Assembly: GCF_003725795.1 (NCBI RefSeq)
Contig: NZ_RBEE01000004.1
Span: forward strand, 186,001-250,000
Length of the DNA stretch: 64,000 nucleotides
Origin: Pedobacter jejuensis
Lineage (GTDB): Bacteria; Bacteroidota; Bacteroidia; Sphingobacteriales; Sphingobacteriaceae
Reading direction: 5' to 3'
Shown: positions 56,386 to 64,000 of the stretch, in pieces
Layout of the letters: every line of letters starts with the position of its first letter
Numbering within the stretch: the stretch's first letter is position 1
Made by a program: the position numbers and the translations under genes
The notes under the pieces: generated by a model
Seen by the model: the letters and a program-made list of their open reading frames with translations, nothing else
Told to the model about the DNA's origin: nothing
Database searches by the model: none

Positions 56386-56927
56386 ACAAAAATAAATCAT
56401 AACTACCTATAAAATAGATAGTTATATAACTTTATAATACGATATAGCAACAATGGTATCTCCTTAAAAAAGCACTCTACCCGTTCCATTTCAACTATGC
56501 TTAATTTTTATTAATACGGCTGAGCAACATTTATTATTTGGTGATTTTTTTTCAGCCTATCAGTTCTATGCCGTTTTTGGAGTGCTTATGCTATATCAAT
56601 CATGCAGAAAAACAAGCATAGCTGGTTGACTTGATTTGCTCAACTATCAACTAGAATTTAAAAACAGTACGAGGAAAGAGGGCAAAATGCCAGAGAAAAA
56701 TGTGCAATCGAATATTTTGTTTCTACGTGAATGAAAACGTTAAGAGCGATAAGGCTAACAAACTTATCTTATATTCAATAAACTGGAGATGCTGCCTTTT
56801 ATATCATTTGTTTGATATGGCATTCAACCTTAAACCTGGGTATAAAAAGGATTTTCTTGAATTCTAATAATCAACTAATCAGTATTACAAACTAGATGTT
56901 TGATGTTTAAAATGTTAACCGAGAAGC
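56386..56927. promoter_or_regulatory. intergenic region between the fused regulator and susC
   Basis: No gene was supportable in these 542 bases. An 8-bp inverted pair AAGCACTC (about 56469-56476) and GAGTGCTT (about 56580-56587), 100 bases apart, is a candidate looping or operator site for the upstream regulator. The length suits a regulated promoter. Confidence 0.35.
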
Positions 56928-58817
56928 TTACGCAACTGATGGATCCAGAAGAAGCTTTCCCCAATCTCCATCTGAATTTTTTTTAAGCAAAGCTTTTTTA
57001 TCAAGCAAAAGCTTTTGCATTTTCGAATTATAGGTCCAGCAAGTGCTTTGACGAATGTTTAAAATCTCGGATAACTTATAGGAAGAGATGGTACCCTTAG
57101 AGGTGTAAATAAGGATAAACATATACAATGCCTTATTTATGGGAATCTTCGAATTTTGCAGGATGGTGTTGGCGATTGCAGATTCATCATAACCACACTT
57201 GGTACATCTTCTGCTGAATGCGGTTTGACCTGCAGAGTGTTGCGTGTTCTGACACCTTCTGCAGGCATATCCTTGACTCCATTTCAATTCGGAAAGGTAT
57301 CTAAAACAACTATCCTTATCTGGATATATCCTGCTGAATTCTTCAAAATCCAAACCCTTTTGCATAACCCTTGCACGGGTAACTTTCTCTATATTAAGAT
57401 GAAGTTCAGAAATATCTTTTTTCAGCAGGCGGTTCATCACCGAGATTTCTGCATTTTGTTTTTCGATGGTGAAAGTCTTCTGCTGAATTTCTTGTGTACG
57501 TTCATCAACAAGCACCTGCAATTGCTCATTTAGGTTTTGGTTTAAATCATCATTTATTCTAAGCTGTTCAATTATCCTTTTTTGTACTCTACTTTTTTTC
57601 TTTCGAAGTGTACGTATCGCATTACCTATTGCGAAGGAAACCAATATCATTTCAACAACAAAGCAGATACTTAGACTATAATAAGTAAGGGTACCATAAG
57701 GAATCCACTTTAAAAGGAGTAAGATTTTGAGTACAAAACCTGCAACCAGAAATCCATAACCAATTACTAAAAAGCTGGCCGGTTTATAGCCCGATGAGAG
57801 TACGGAAATTCCGGCGCTGAATGCAACCAGCAGCGGAATAAATTCGATGATTTTAAAATTAAATAATGGGGTATAAATCAGACAGGTGATAAAGAAAATA
57901 CTTCTTAGAACAATAGTAAGTATCACTAACTTATAAAAAAATGGTGATTTTGACTTCAGATACAAAAAATTACTGGTAAATAATAACCCGAAAATGCTGC
58001 TTAAAAAAAGGGAAATGCCAAATCCATAAACATTGATATGAGGATTTGTTGGCCACAGGTATTGAAAAGCTATACCATCATTACACATTTCATACATACC
58101 GATACTTAAGTTATACAGCACATAAAACAAATACTGTTTTCCCTTTACGGCAAAGTACATTAGAAGGTTATACAGGCAAAATACCGCTATCATCCCATAA
58201 AAAAGTCCAAATAACAGATATTCCCCCAGCGCGTAGCTGACAAACCACCTAAGATCCCGCAAAACAATAATCGTGCTTACCGAATGCGGTGATTTGATCC
58301 GGAGGTAATATGTGAGGGTTTGATCAGTGTGGTTATTTAAATCATAAATAAAATTTTTGTGGTCGTATCCTCTTTTCGAGAAATTATAATTGGTCCCATA
58401 ATAATTTGCTTTGTATTTGCCAGATCCATCAGGTGCAAATAATGTCAGTTCGCTTATCGACTGATCAAAAAACTCAAGTATCCATTGTTTTGAGCTCTCC
58501 TGATTATGCTTGATTTTAAATCGATACCAATAAGCTGACTGTGGGTTATCATTTTTAGGAATTCTAAGGGTATTTGAACGGAATTTATGCTGAAATTTTT
58601 CACTTAGTACTTGGCTAAAATTCAGGGTAGCTTTAGGGTCTTCCAAAACATCTATCTGACCGAACGATAGCATTTGATGCGGCGAGTCATTCTGAATTCG
58701 CACAGCTTGCTGCGCATGGGTCATTTGCCCGTAGCAAATTAACATCAACAAAATTAATGTACATTTAATTCCAGTATATTTTACACTATAAGCGTGAAAG
58801 AATGAAATAGGGTACAT
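56928..58817 (-). CDS. 7TMR-DISM membrane sensor fused to IS1595-type zinc ribbon and HTH
   Basis: This 629-residue protein starts with a signal (about 15-36, ending THAQ) and a periplasmic 7TMR-DISMED2-type sandwich at about 45-187 (YWYRFKIKHNQESSKQWILE). Seven membrane helices lie between about 194 and 400, followed by a coiled coil at 405-480. The C-terminal 140 residues are not a kinase or cyclase. Instead, a four-cysteine zinc ribbon (C519, C522, C538, C541) with FSRIYPDKDSCFRYLSELKW before it, then NSKIPINKALYMFILIYTSK and an HTH (SSYKLSEILNIRQSTCW), matches the DNA-binding N-terminus of IS1595/ISXO2 transposases. The DDE nuclease domain is absent. The layout suggests a one-component membrane transcription factor sensing glycans and controlling the flanking susCD loci; that role is inferred. 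Confidence 0.85.
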   Translation of the reverse strand: MYPISFFHAYSVKYTGIKCTLILLMLICYGQMTHAQQAVRIQNDSPHQMLSFGQIDVLEDPKATLNFSQVLSEKFQHKFRSNTLRIPKNDNPQSAYWYRFKIKHNQESSKQWILEFFDQSISELTLFAPDGSGKYKANYYGTNYNFSKRGYDHKNFIYDLNNHTDQTLTYYLRIKSPHSVSTIIVLRDLRWFVSYALGEYLLFGLFYGMIAVFCLYNLLMYFAVKGKQYLFYVLYNLSIGMYEMCNDGIAFQYLWPTNPHINVYGFGISLFLSSIFGLLFTSNFLYLKSKSPFFYKLVILTIVLRSIFFITCLIYTPLFNFKIIEFIPLLVAFSAGISVLSSGYKPASFLVIGYGFLVAGFVLKILLLLKWIPYGTLTYYSLSICFVVEMILVSFAIGNAIRTLRKKKSRVQKRIIEQLRINDDLNQNLNEQLQVLVDERTQEIQQKTFTIEKQNAEISVMNRLLKKDISELHLNIEKVTRARVMQKGLDFEEFSRIYPDKDSCFRYLSELKWSQGYACRRCQNTQHSAGQTAFSRRCTKCGYDESAIANTILQNSKIPINKALYMFILIYTSKGTISSYKLSEILNIRQSTCWTYNSKMQKLLLDKKALLKKNSDGDWGKLLLDPSVA

Positions 58818-58978
58818 TAAATTTGGTTAAGATAACCCTAAAAGTATTAAAACATTACTTTATGTCCAAACTTTACTGTATTGAATTATTGGCCTTTAGT
58901 GGATTGTAATACTATGTTAGCTATAGGATTTAAAGGTAGATTTGTTAAAAGGCTTTATTTATAACATAGTTTTTAGCA

Positions 58979-59020
58979 AATAACTAAGCAGTTTTAACAT
59001 TAAAAAACTGCTTAGTTATT
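58979..59020 (-). terminator. 17-bp perfect hairpin after the SusD-like_2 gene
   Basis: The arms at 58979-58995 and 59004-59020 (AATAACTAAGCAGTTTT and its exact complement) flank an 8-base loop, 11 bases after the lipoprotein gene stop. It probably ends the susCD transcript before the regulator gene. Confidence 0.75.
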
Positions 59021-59031
59021 CAAATTAATAC

Positions 59032-60465
59032 CTAAAAAGTATCAAACCACAATTTTGTTGTAAGTAAATCAGCGCCCTGGCTAGCTACCGCATCTCTATA
59101 ACTTTGTGCATTTAAAGATTGCTCAGTACCTGGATATATAAACCGGACCGGAATCTGACCATTCAATACTGTGTTTACAGAAACCGTTAACTTAGGATAA
59201 TCCAATCTTCGTTGTTCAGTCCATGCTTCTAAACCCTGACCAAAAAGGCTAATCCATTTTTGCTCACTAATTGATTTTTTATAATTTGTTGCATCATACT
59301 GAACCGCTGACTGGGAAAGATAATTGGTTACCAGCGCATCTGAAATGCCGTATTGTTTTAAAGAAGCTGTTATCGCTTGCCTGTATAAAAGTGGGGCATC
59401 TTCAGTAGTCAATCCCCGGGCAGCCGCTTCTGCCCTATTAAACAATAGTTCGGCATAACTGTAAATCACAGCCGGCGATTGTGGAGCAAGAAAGTAAACG
59501 CCAGGTTTGGATGTTTTTGCAAAACCCAGGTTGCTGGCTTCCGAATTGGTTAATCCGTTAGGTACACCTACATATTCTTCCGGTGTGGCAGTTTGGGTTT
59601 TACTTGCAAAAATTGGCAAGCGTGGATCATTGAGCGTAAACAATTTGTCTACAATCGTTTTGCTAATGCGATAATCATCACGCGTATCAAACTGTGCGCT
59701 CACCGGATTTTGTTGAGGCGATATTTGATATATCAGTTGCGCTATATCGGTATTATCGCTAAAATAGGCATCACCATCAGCTTTTATTTCATCTAAAACC
59801 TGTTTAGCTTTTGCTGGCTCCTTATCGGCAATTCTTAAGGCAATTCTTAATCGCAAGGCATTAGCAAATTTTTTCCATCTGGTAATATTCCCATTGTAGA
59901 TGATATCGCCTGCAATGCTCTTCCCTGCCGGATCCAGCGCATTTTTCGCAGCTTTTAAATCTTCCAACAAGCCAAAATATACATCTCTTTGTTTATCGTA
60001 TTTTGGGGTAATAAATTCATTTAGTTTGCCGGCCTGGGTATATGGAATATCTCCATAAGCATCTGTAAGCAGCAGGAATGACCAAGATCTCAGCGTTAGC
60101 GCAACTCCTATGTAATTAGAATTTGAAGTGCTGTTACCAATCTCTATAATTTTATTAAACCCGTTAATACTTTGTGAATACAAGGTTGACCAAAGTGAGG
60201 TAAAACTACTGTTGGAGTAAATAAATCTATCTTCTTCGGTGTATTGAATTTTGGCCCATTGTTGGGCAAATAACAAACTGGAGTTCATGTTGTTGGTTGT
60301 ACCCCAGTAGGCATCTGTCGTATTCTTTATTGCAGCTGTCAGCAAATAATCGGGCTGAGCATTTTCAGTTGCGTTCGGGTTGATGTTTACCTCATCAAGT
60401 TCTTTACTGCAAGAACCAGACAAAACGGCAAATAAAATCAGTATATAAATAAAATTATTTTTCAT
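59032..60465 (-). CDS. SusD-like_2 family lipoprotein
   Basis: This 477-residue lipoprotein has a signal ending LSGSCS (Cys19). The mature start ELDEVNINPNATENAQPDYL and the block ALTLRSWSFLLLTDAYGDIP place it in the SusD-like_2 group (PF12771) rather than classical RagB/SusD. Members pair with SusC-type transporters, some probably for peptides or other nutrients instead of glycans. It starts 6 bases after the susC stop. No enzyme is attached, so the ligand is unknown. Confidence 0.92.
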   Translation of the reverse strand: MKNNFIYILILFAVLSGSCSKELDEVNINPNATENAQPDYLLTAAIKNTTDAYWGTTNNMNSSLLFAQQWAKIQYTEEDRFIYSNSSFTSLWSTLYSQSINGFNKIIEIGNSTSNSNYIGVALTLRSWSFLLLTDAYGDIPYTQAGKLNEFITPKYDKQRDVYFGLLEDLKAAKNALDPAGKSIAGDIIYNGNITRWKKFANALRLRIALRIADKEPAKAKQVLDEIKADGDAYFSDNTDIAQLIYQISPQQNPVSAQFDTRDDYRISKTIVDKLFTLNDPRLPIFASKTQTATPEEYVGVPNGLTNSEASNLGFAKTSKPGVYFLAPQSPAVIYSYAELLFNRAEAAARGLTTEDAPLLYRQAITASLKQYGISDALVTNYLSQSAVQYDATNYKKSISEQKWISLFGQGLEAWTEQRRLDYPKLTVSVNTVLNGQIPVRFIYPGTEQSLNAQSYRDAVASQGADLLTTKLWFDTF

Positions 60466-60471
60466 GTGTGA

Positions 60472-63400
60472 TTAAAATTTAATGTTCAGGTTAATGCCAA
60501 AAGTTCGGGTTGTAGGATTTGAAAGGCTTTCCAGTCCTTGTCCATTGCCTGTATTAAAAGCCACTTCAGGATCTATATCTTCTACGTTACGGTGTAGTAT
60601 GGCTAGGTTTCTTCCAACCAATGCAACAGAAACGCCTTGAAGTTTTAATTGACGAACCCAAGTGGAAGGCAGATTGTAGCTCAGCTTTACCTCGCGTAAT
60701 TTTACGTAGGAGGCATCAAAAATATTAGCCTCATCAATGGTGCGAAAAGATTTGTAATAGGTTTGGGCAGAAAGTATTTTATCGTTCCGTTTTCCATCTG
60801 CTGTAACACCATCAAATATTATCCCATCATCATAAACCGTTACACCCTGCGGGGCGGCAGTTCCAGTAGAAAGCCTTACCGCACCATTGGCTTTTAAATT
60901 TCCTGGATAGTAATAAGATATGCCACCAAATTCTGCGGCTCTTCCTGGTAAGGTTGACGCCAAAACGCCTGTATATGTTCCGGTTGAATAGGTGCCATTG
61001 TAAATGGAACCGCCGAAGCTCGCATCGATTAAAACACCCAGGCTTACCCCTTTGTAGCTAAATGTGTTTGATATCCCTCCAATCCAATCAGGTGTATATT
61101 TGCCCAACACCCGTTTAGTCGGGTCAGTTTGGGGAGCGCCAGTTGCATTAACCACAATATTGCCACTGTTATCCCTTAAAAATGCATTTCCAAAAAGGGT
61201 TCCATAAGGTTGCCCAACTGCTGCGATAACCTGCGCAGAACTGGTAGCCACTACATAGTTTTGCAGCAAACCTGCTTTATCCAATTCTATAACCTTACTT
61301 CTGTTAGCCGCGTAGTTTACATCAATATCCCAGGTAAATTGCTTCTTAATTGGCGTTAAACCCAATTGAATTTCTATCCCTTTATTGTTGATTTTACCAG
61401 CATTAAGCAATTTAGAACGGAAACCCGTACTTTGGCTTACATCAACACTTAAAATCTGATCGTAACTATTGGTATTGTAAACACTCAGATCAAACCGAAG
61501 GCGTTTATTGAACAAAACCCCTTCTGCCCCCAATTCGGATGAAGTTGTTGTTTCGGGTTTTAAATCAGCATTTAAATCTGTTGTAGATGCAGTAAGTTGA
61601 GGATTGCTGCCAAATGGTGCGCTAAAGGAATAAGTATTGATTAACCGATAAGGGTCGGCATCTTTACCAACTTTAGACCAACCACCGCGGATTTTTGCAT
61701 AATCTAACACTTCGCTTTTGATATCAAAAGCTTCAGTAAGCACGATACTGCCATTAAACGAAGGGTAAAAATATGATCTATTCTGTGCTGGCAACGTTGA
61801 AGACCAATCGTTACGGGCCGTAACATTTACAAACAGATAGTTTTTATATCCAAGTTGAGCGGAAGCGTATCCGCTGTAAGATTTTAATTTACTGTAATTG
61901 TTGGATGATGTAAGTGGATCTCTTGAATTGTTCAATGTGTACAACTTGGCCACAGCTAACCTTGGGGCACTCTGGTCATTTTGCTCTATATATCTCGAAC
62001 GGATATTGCTTCCTAATAACGCTTCCAGACTAAAATCATCGTTTAATTGTTTGGTGTAACTTAGCGTTGCATCGGTATTATTTTCGTTTACTGTAAATGC
62101 ACTTTCGGTATAGGAGCCGAATGGGGTGCCGTTAGTTCCATATGCAACTTTTATTTTACGGCGGTCGTTATAGTAATCTGTTCCCGAACGAAAATTGAAG
62201 TTCAGTCCATCAATAATTTTATAATTTAAGCCGATGCTCCCAATAAGCCTGTTCCTATTTTGCGAAACCGTATTTTCATAAGCTACCCAATACGGATTAC
62301 TGTAATAACTATTGTTCCAATTAAAAGTGTTACCATTTTCATCAAGATAATTTTTGAGCTGATTGATGTCAACTTGTCGACCGAACCAGGTAAATTGCAG
62401 CATGGTACTTGTCGATCTCGATCCGCCTGTACCGGGCAGATTATCCGACCCAAGCTTGCTATAATTTGCATTTGCCGTAAGCGTTAATTTTGGAGTAACC
62501 CTTAACGTTGTGTTTAAAGCAAATGAATTTTTATCCTGCCCAGAATTTGGTACCACACCAACCTGTTTTAAGTTATTATAAGATAGCCTGTAATCAAACT
62601 TCTCACCTGCGTTTTCTATCGCAACGCCATTAGAAAGGGAGTAACCTGTTTGGAAAAAATCGCGAACATTATCTGGATTGGCTACAAAAGGTACAGCAAC
62701 GCCTTTAGAAAAGAACTGTGGAATCAGCCGTCCATCCATCCTTGGACCCCAACTTTCATCTACTCCATCGTTTATACCTGCGCCCTTTCCATCCACATAA
62801 CTAAACTTTCCTTCAGAGCCCTGACCGAAAACATCCTGATATTTCGGAAGCGTTAATAAACCTTCTATTACCGCATTGGAGTTAAAAGATACGCCGAGTC
62901 CTTTTTGGCTTTTACCAGATTTGGTTTTGATAATGATTACCCCGGCCGCTGCCCTGGAACCATACAAAGCCGCAGCATTTGGCCCTTTAAGTACGCTTAT
63001 CGATTCGATATCGTTAGCGTTTATATCAGAAATTGTATTTGCGTAATCTCTTGCTCCTGCCGAATTGAGTTGGGAGTTATCTACCGGAATACCATCGACA
63101 ACAAAAAGCGGTTGGTTATTGCCAGAAATTGAGGTTTCGCCACGGATAACCACCCTTGATGAACCCATATCGCCCTGGCTATTAGTCACACGAACACCAG
63201 CAACTTTACCAGCAAGCGCATTTACCAGATTGGTTTCTCTGGCTTCAGTTAAATTTTCTCCTTTTAATTCCTGAACGGCGTAACCTAGAGATTTCTTTTG
63301 TCGAGAAATGCCAAGCGCTGTAACCACAACTTCGTTTAAGGCATTATTTTGTTCGGTTAAAACAACCTCTACAATTTTATTGCTTTCTGATACCTCAACC

Positions 63401-63645
63401 TCTTTAGATGAGAATCCGATGTAAGAGAAAATCAAAATGCCTTTACCGTTAATGGCAATGTTAAAACTGCCTGCATTATTGGTAGTTACAGCCTGTTTTG
63501 TACCCTTTAATAATACAGAAACACCCGGGAGGGTTTCTCCTGTTGAACTTTTCACCGTACCCGTAATGGAAACGCTTTGAGCATCAACAAAAGCGGGGAG
63601 CAAAAGCAAAATTAAAATAATGAGTCGCTTAAAAATTTTGTACAT
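60472..63645 (-). CDS. susC: SusC/RagA-family TonB-dependent transporter (SusD-like_2 partner)
   Basis: This 1057-residue transporter has a signal peptide at 1-22 and a carboxypeptidase-regulatory-like domain at about 26-105. The plug starts VVVTALGISRQKKSLGYAVQ, the variant typical of SusC proteins paired with SusD-like_2. The motif LKGPNAAALYGSRAAAGVII lies near 215-235, and the barrel ends TFGINLNIKF. No STN domain. It is the first gene of its operon. The nutrient is not predictable from the neighbourhood. Confidence 0.95.
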   Translation of the reverse strand: MYKIFKRLIILILLLLPAFVDAQSVSITGTVKSSTGETLPGVSVLLKGTKQAVTTNNAGSFNIAINGKGILIFSYIGFSSKEVEVSESNKIVEVVLTEQNNALNEVVVTALGISRQKKSLGYAVQELKGENLTEARETNLVNALAGKVAGVRVTNSQGDMGSSRVVIRGETSISGNNQPLFVVDGIPVDNSQLNSAGARDYANTISDINANDIESISVLKGPNAAALYGSRAAAGVIIIKTKSGKSQKGLGVSFNSNAVIEGLLTLPKYQDVFGQGSEGKFSYVDGKGAGINDGVDESWGPRMDGRLIPQFFSKGVAVPFVANPDNVRDFFQTGYSLSNGVAIENAGEKFDYRLSYNNLKQVGVVPNSGQDKNSFALNTTLRVTPKLTLTANANYSKLGSDNLPGTGGSRSTSTMLQFTWFGRQVDINQLKNYLDENGNTFNWNNSYYSNPYWVAYENTVSQNRNRLIGSIGLNYKIIDGLNFNFRSGTDYYNDRRKIKVAYGTNGTPFGSYTESAFTVNENNTDATLSYTKQLNDDFSLEALLGSNIRSRYIEQNDQSAPRLAVAKLYTLNNSRDPLTSSNNYSKLKSYSGYASAQLGYKNYLFVNVTARNDWSSTLPAQNRSYFYPSFNGSIVLTEAFDIKSEVLDYAKIRGGWSKVGKDADPYRLINTYSFSAPFGSNPQLTASTTDLNADLKPETTTSSELGAEGVLFNKRLRFDLSVYNTNSYDQILSVDVSQSTGFRSKLLNAGKINNKGIEIQLGLTPIKKQFTWDIDVNYAANRSKVIELDKAGLLQNYVVATSSAQVIAAVGQPYGTLFGNAFLRDNSGNIVVNATGAPQTDPTKRVLGKYTPDWIGGISNTFSYKGVSLGVLIDASFGGSIYNGTYSTGTYTGVLASTLPGRAAEFGGISYYYPGNLKANGAVRLSTGTAAPQGVTVYDDGIIFDGVTADGKRNDKILSAQTYYKSFRTIDEANIFDASYVKLREVKLSYNLPSTWVRQLKLQGVSVALVGRNLAILHRNVEDIDPEVAFNTGNGQGLESLSNPTTRTFGINLNIKF

Positions 63646-63913
63646 AGAAATAAAAAATATTAGTTAAAAAATTTGTAAAAATTTGGGCAAAACAATCCCA
63701 CAACGCCTTTTTTGGCGCATTTTACATTTAAAATTGAAGACTAGTTTTTAAAAATTCACAGCATCAATGATGCTTGTGATGGTTTATCCATACTAAATGA
63801 ATGTATTAATGGATGGCTGATTTACAGCAATAGATAGAATTTGGCTCGTTAGATTTTTTCATATTATTTATTTTTAAAAGTTAAATATTCTATAAAATTG
63901 GATTTCACTAAAC
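63646..63913. promoter_or_regulatory. upstream region of the last susC
   Basis: This AT-rich region has a short cruciform CGCC-tttttt-GGCG at about 63704-63717. No TAnnTTTG element was found on the minus strand. No gene is visible. Confidence 0.3.
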
Positions 63914-63945
63914 AAAAAAAGCACACCTGTAAATCAGGAGTGCTC
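63914..63945 (-). terminator. intrinsic terminator of a gene beyond the window edge
   Basis: AGCAC-a-CCTG and CAGG-a-GTGCT (63921-63945) form a hairpin. On the minus strand a run of seven T residues follows (63914-63920). It should end a minus-strand transcript entering from beyond 64000. Confidence 0.7.
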
Positions 63946-64000
63946 TCATATATTATTTTAATAATTTCGCATTCAACTGACTTAACTACCCCAAATAATT

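Overview
The window looks like an AT-rich chromosomal stretch of a Bacteroidota bacterium, most likely family Sphingobacteriaceae (Pedobacter-like). The evidence is four SusC/SusD pairs, lipoproteins with short Bacteroidota-type lipoboxes, TAnnTTTG promoter elements, very weak ribosome binding sites, and REP-type palindromes of the kind common in this phylum. No rRNA, tRNA, CRISPR array, phage or complete insertion sequence was recognised.

Region 1 (1-10703) is a mannan utilisation locus. On the minus strand it runs SusC, SusD, a TIG-domain surface glycan-binding protein, a CBM-like protein, GH26 beta-mannanase, GH5 endoglucanase/mannanase and the start of a GH27 alpha-galactosidase that leaves the window. 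A CE2-like acetylesterase is transcribed divergently. Together these could deacetylate, cut, debranch and import acetylated galacto(gluco)mannan.

Region 2 (10704-32732) is accessory and housekeeping sequence: an outer-membrane protein, a GNAT acetyltransferase, a UBP zinc-finger protein, a frameshifted alpha/beta hydrolase, a membrane adenylate cyclase, DUF4142 and DUF6958-like proteins, a histidine kinase with an in-frame stop, a LytTR response regulator, OmpA and a second outer-membrane protein, two membrane proteins, CsbD, DUF427, a Gfo/Idh/MocA oxidoreductase, a cupin, and an FAD oxidoreductase / MpaB-like / Crp operon followed by HbpS-like and hydroxyisourate hydrolase genes. This part carries most of the rearrangement: MITE-like elements with AACCTGAGTTCGAT ends, a 1.26-kb repeat tract between the kinase and the regulator, a 183-bp duplication around the cupin gene, and a remnant of a thioredoxin-fold gene.

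Region 3 (33046-41816) holds a SusC/SusD pair with no enzymes, whose SusC has an STN signalling domain, followed by a Crp / alpha-beta hydrolase / NmrA cluster and a small membrane protein.

Region 4 (41965-63645) is a second large glycan locus on the minus strand. A SusC/SusD-like_2 pair lies first. Next comes a striking regulator that fuses a 7TMR-DISM membrane sensor to an IS1595-type transposase zinc ribbon and helix-turn-helix. After it come another SusC/SusD pair, two GH2 enzymes (one with a malectin-like domain), an alginate-lyase-fold (PL38-like) lyase, GH88 unsaturated glucuronyl hydrolase and GH30. The lyase/GH88 combination points to a glucuronate-containing polysaccharide. The fused regulator is the most interesting object in the window.
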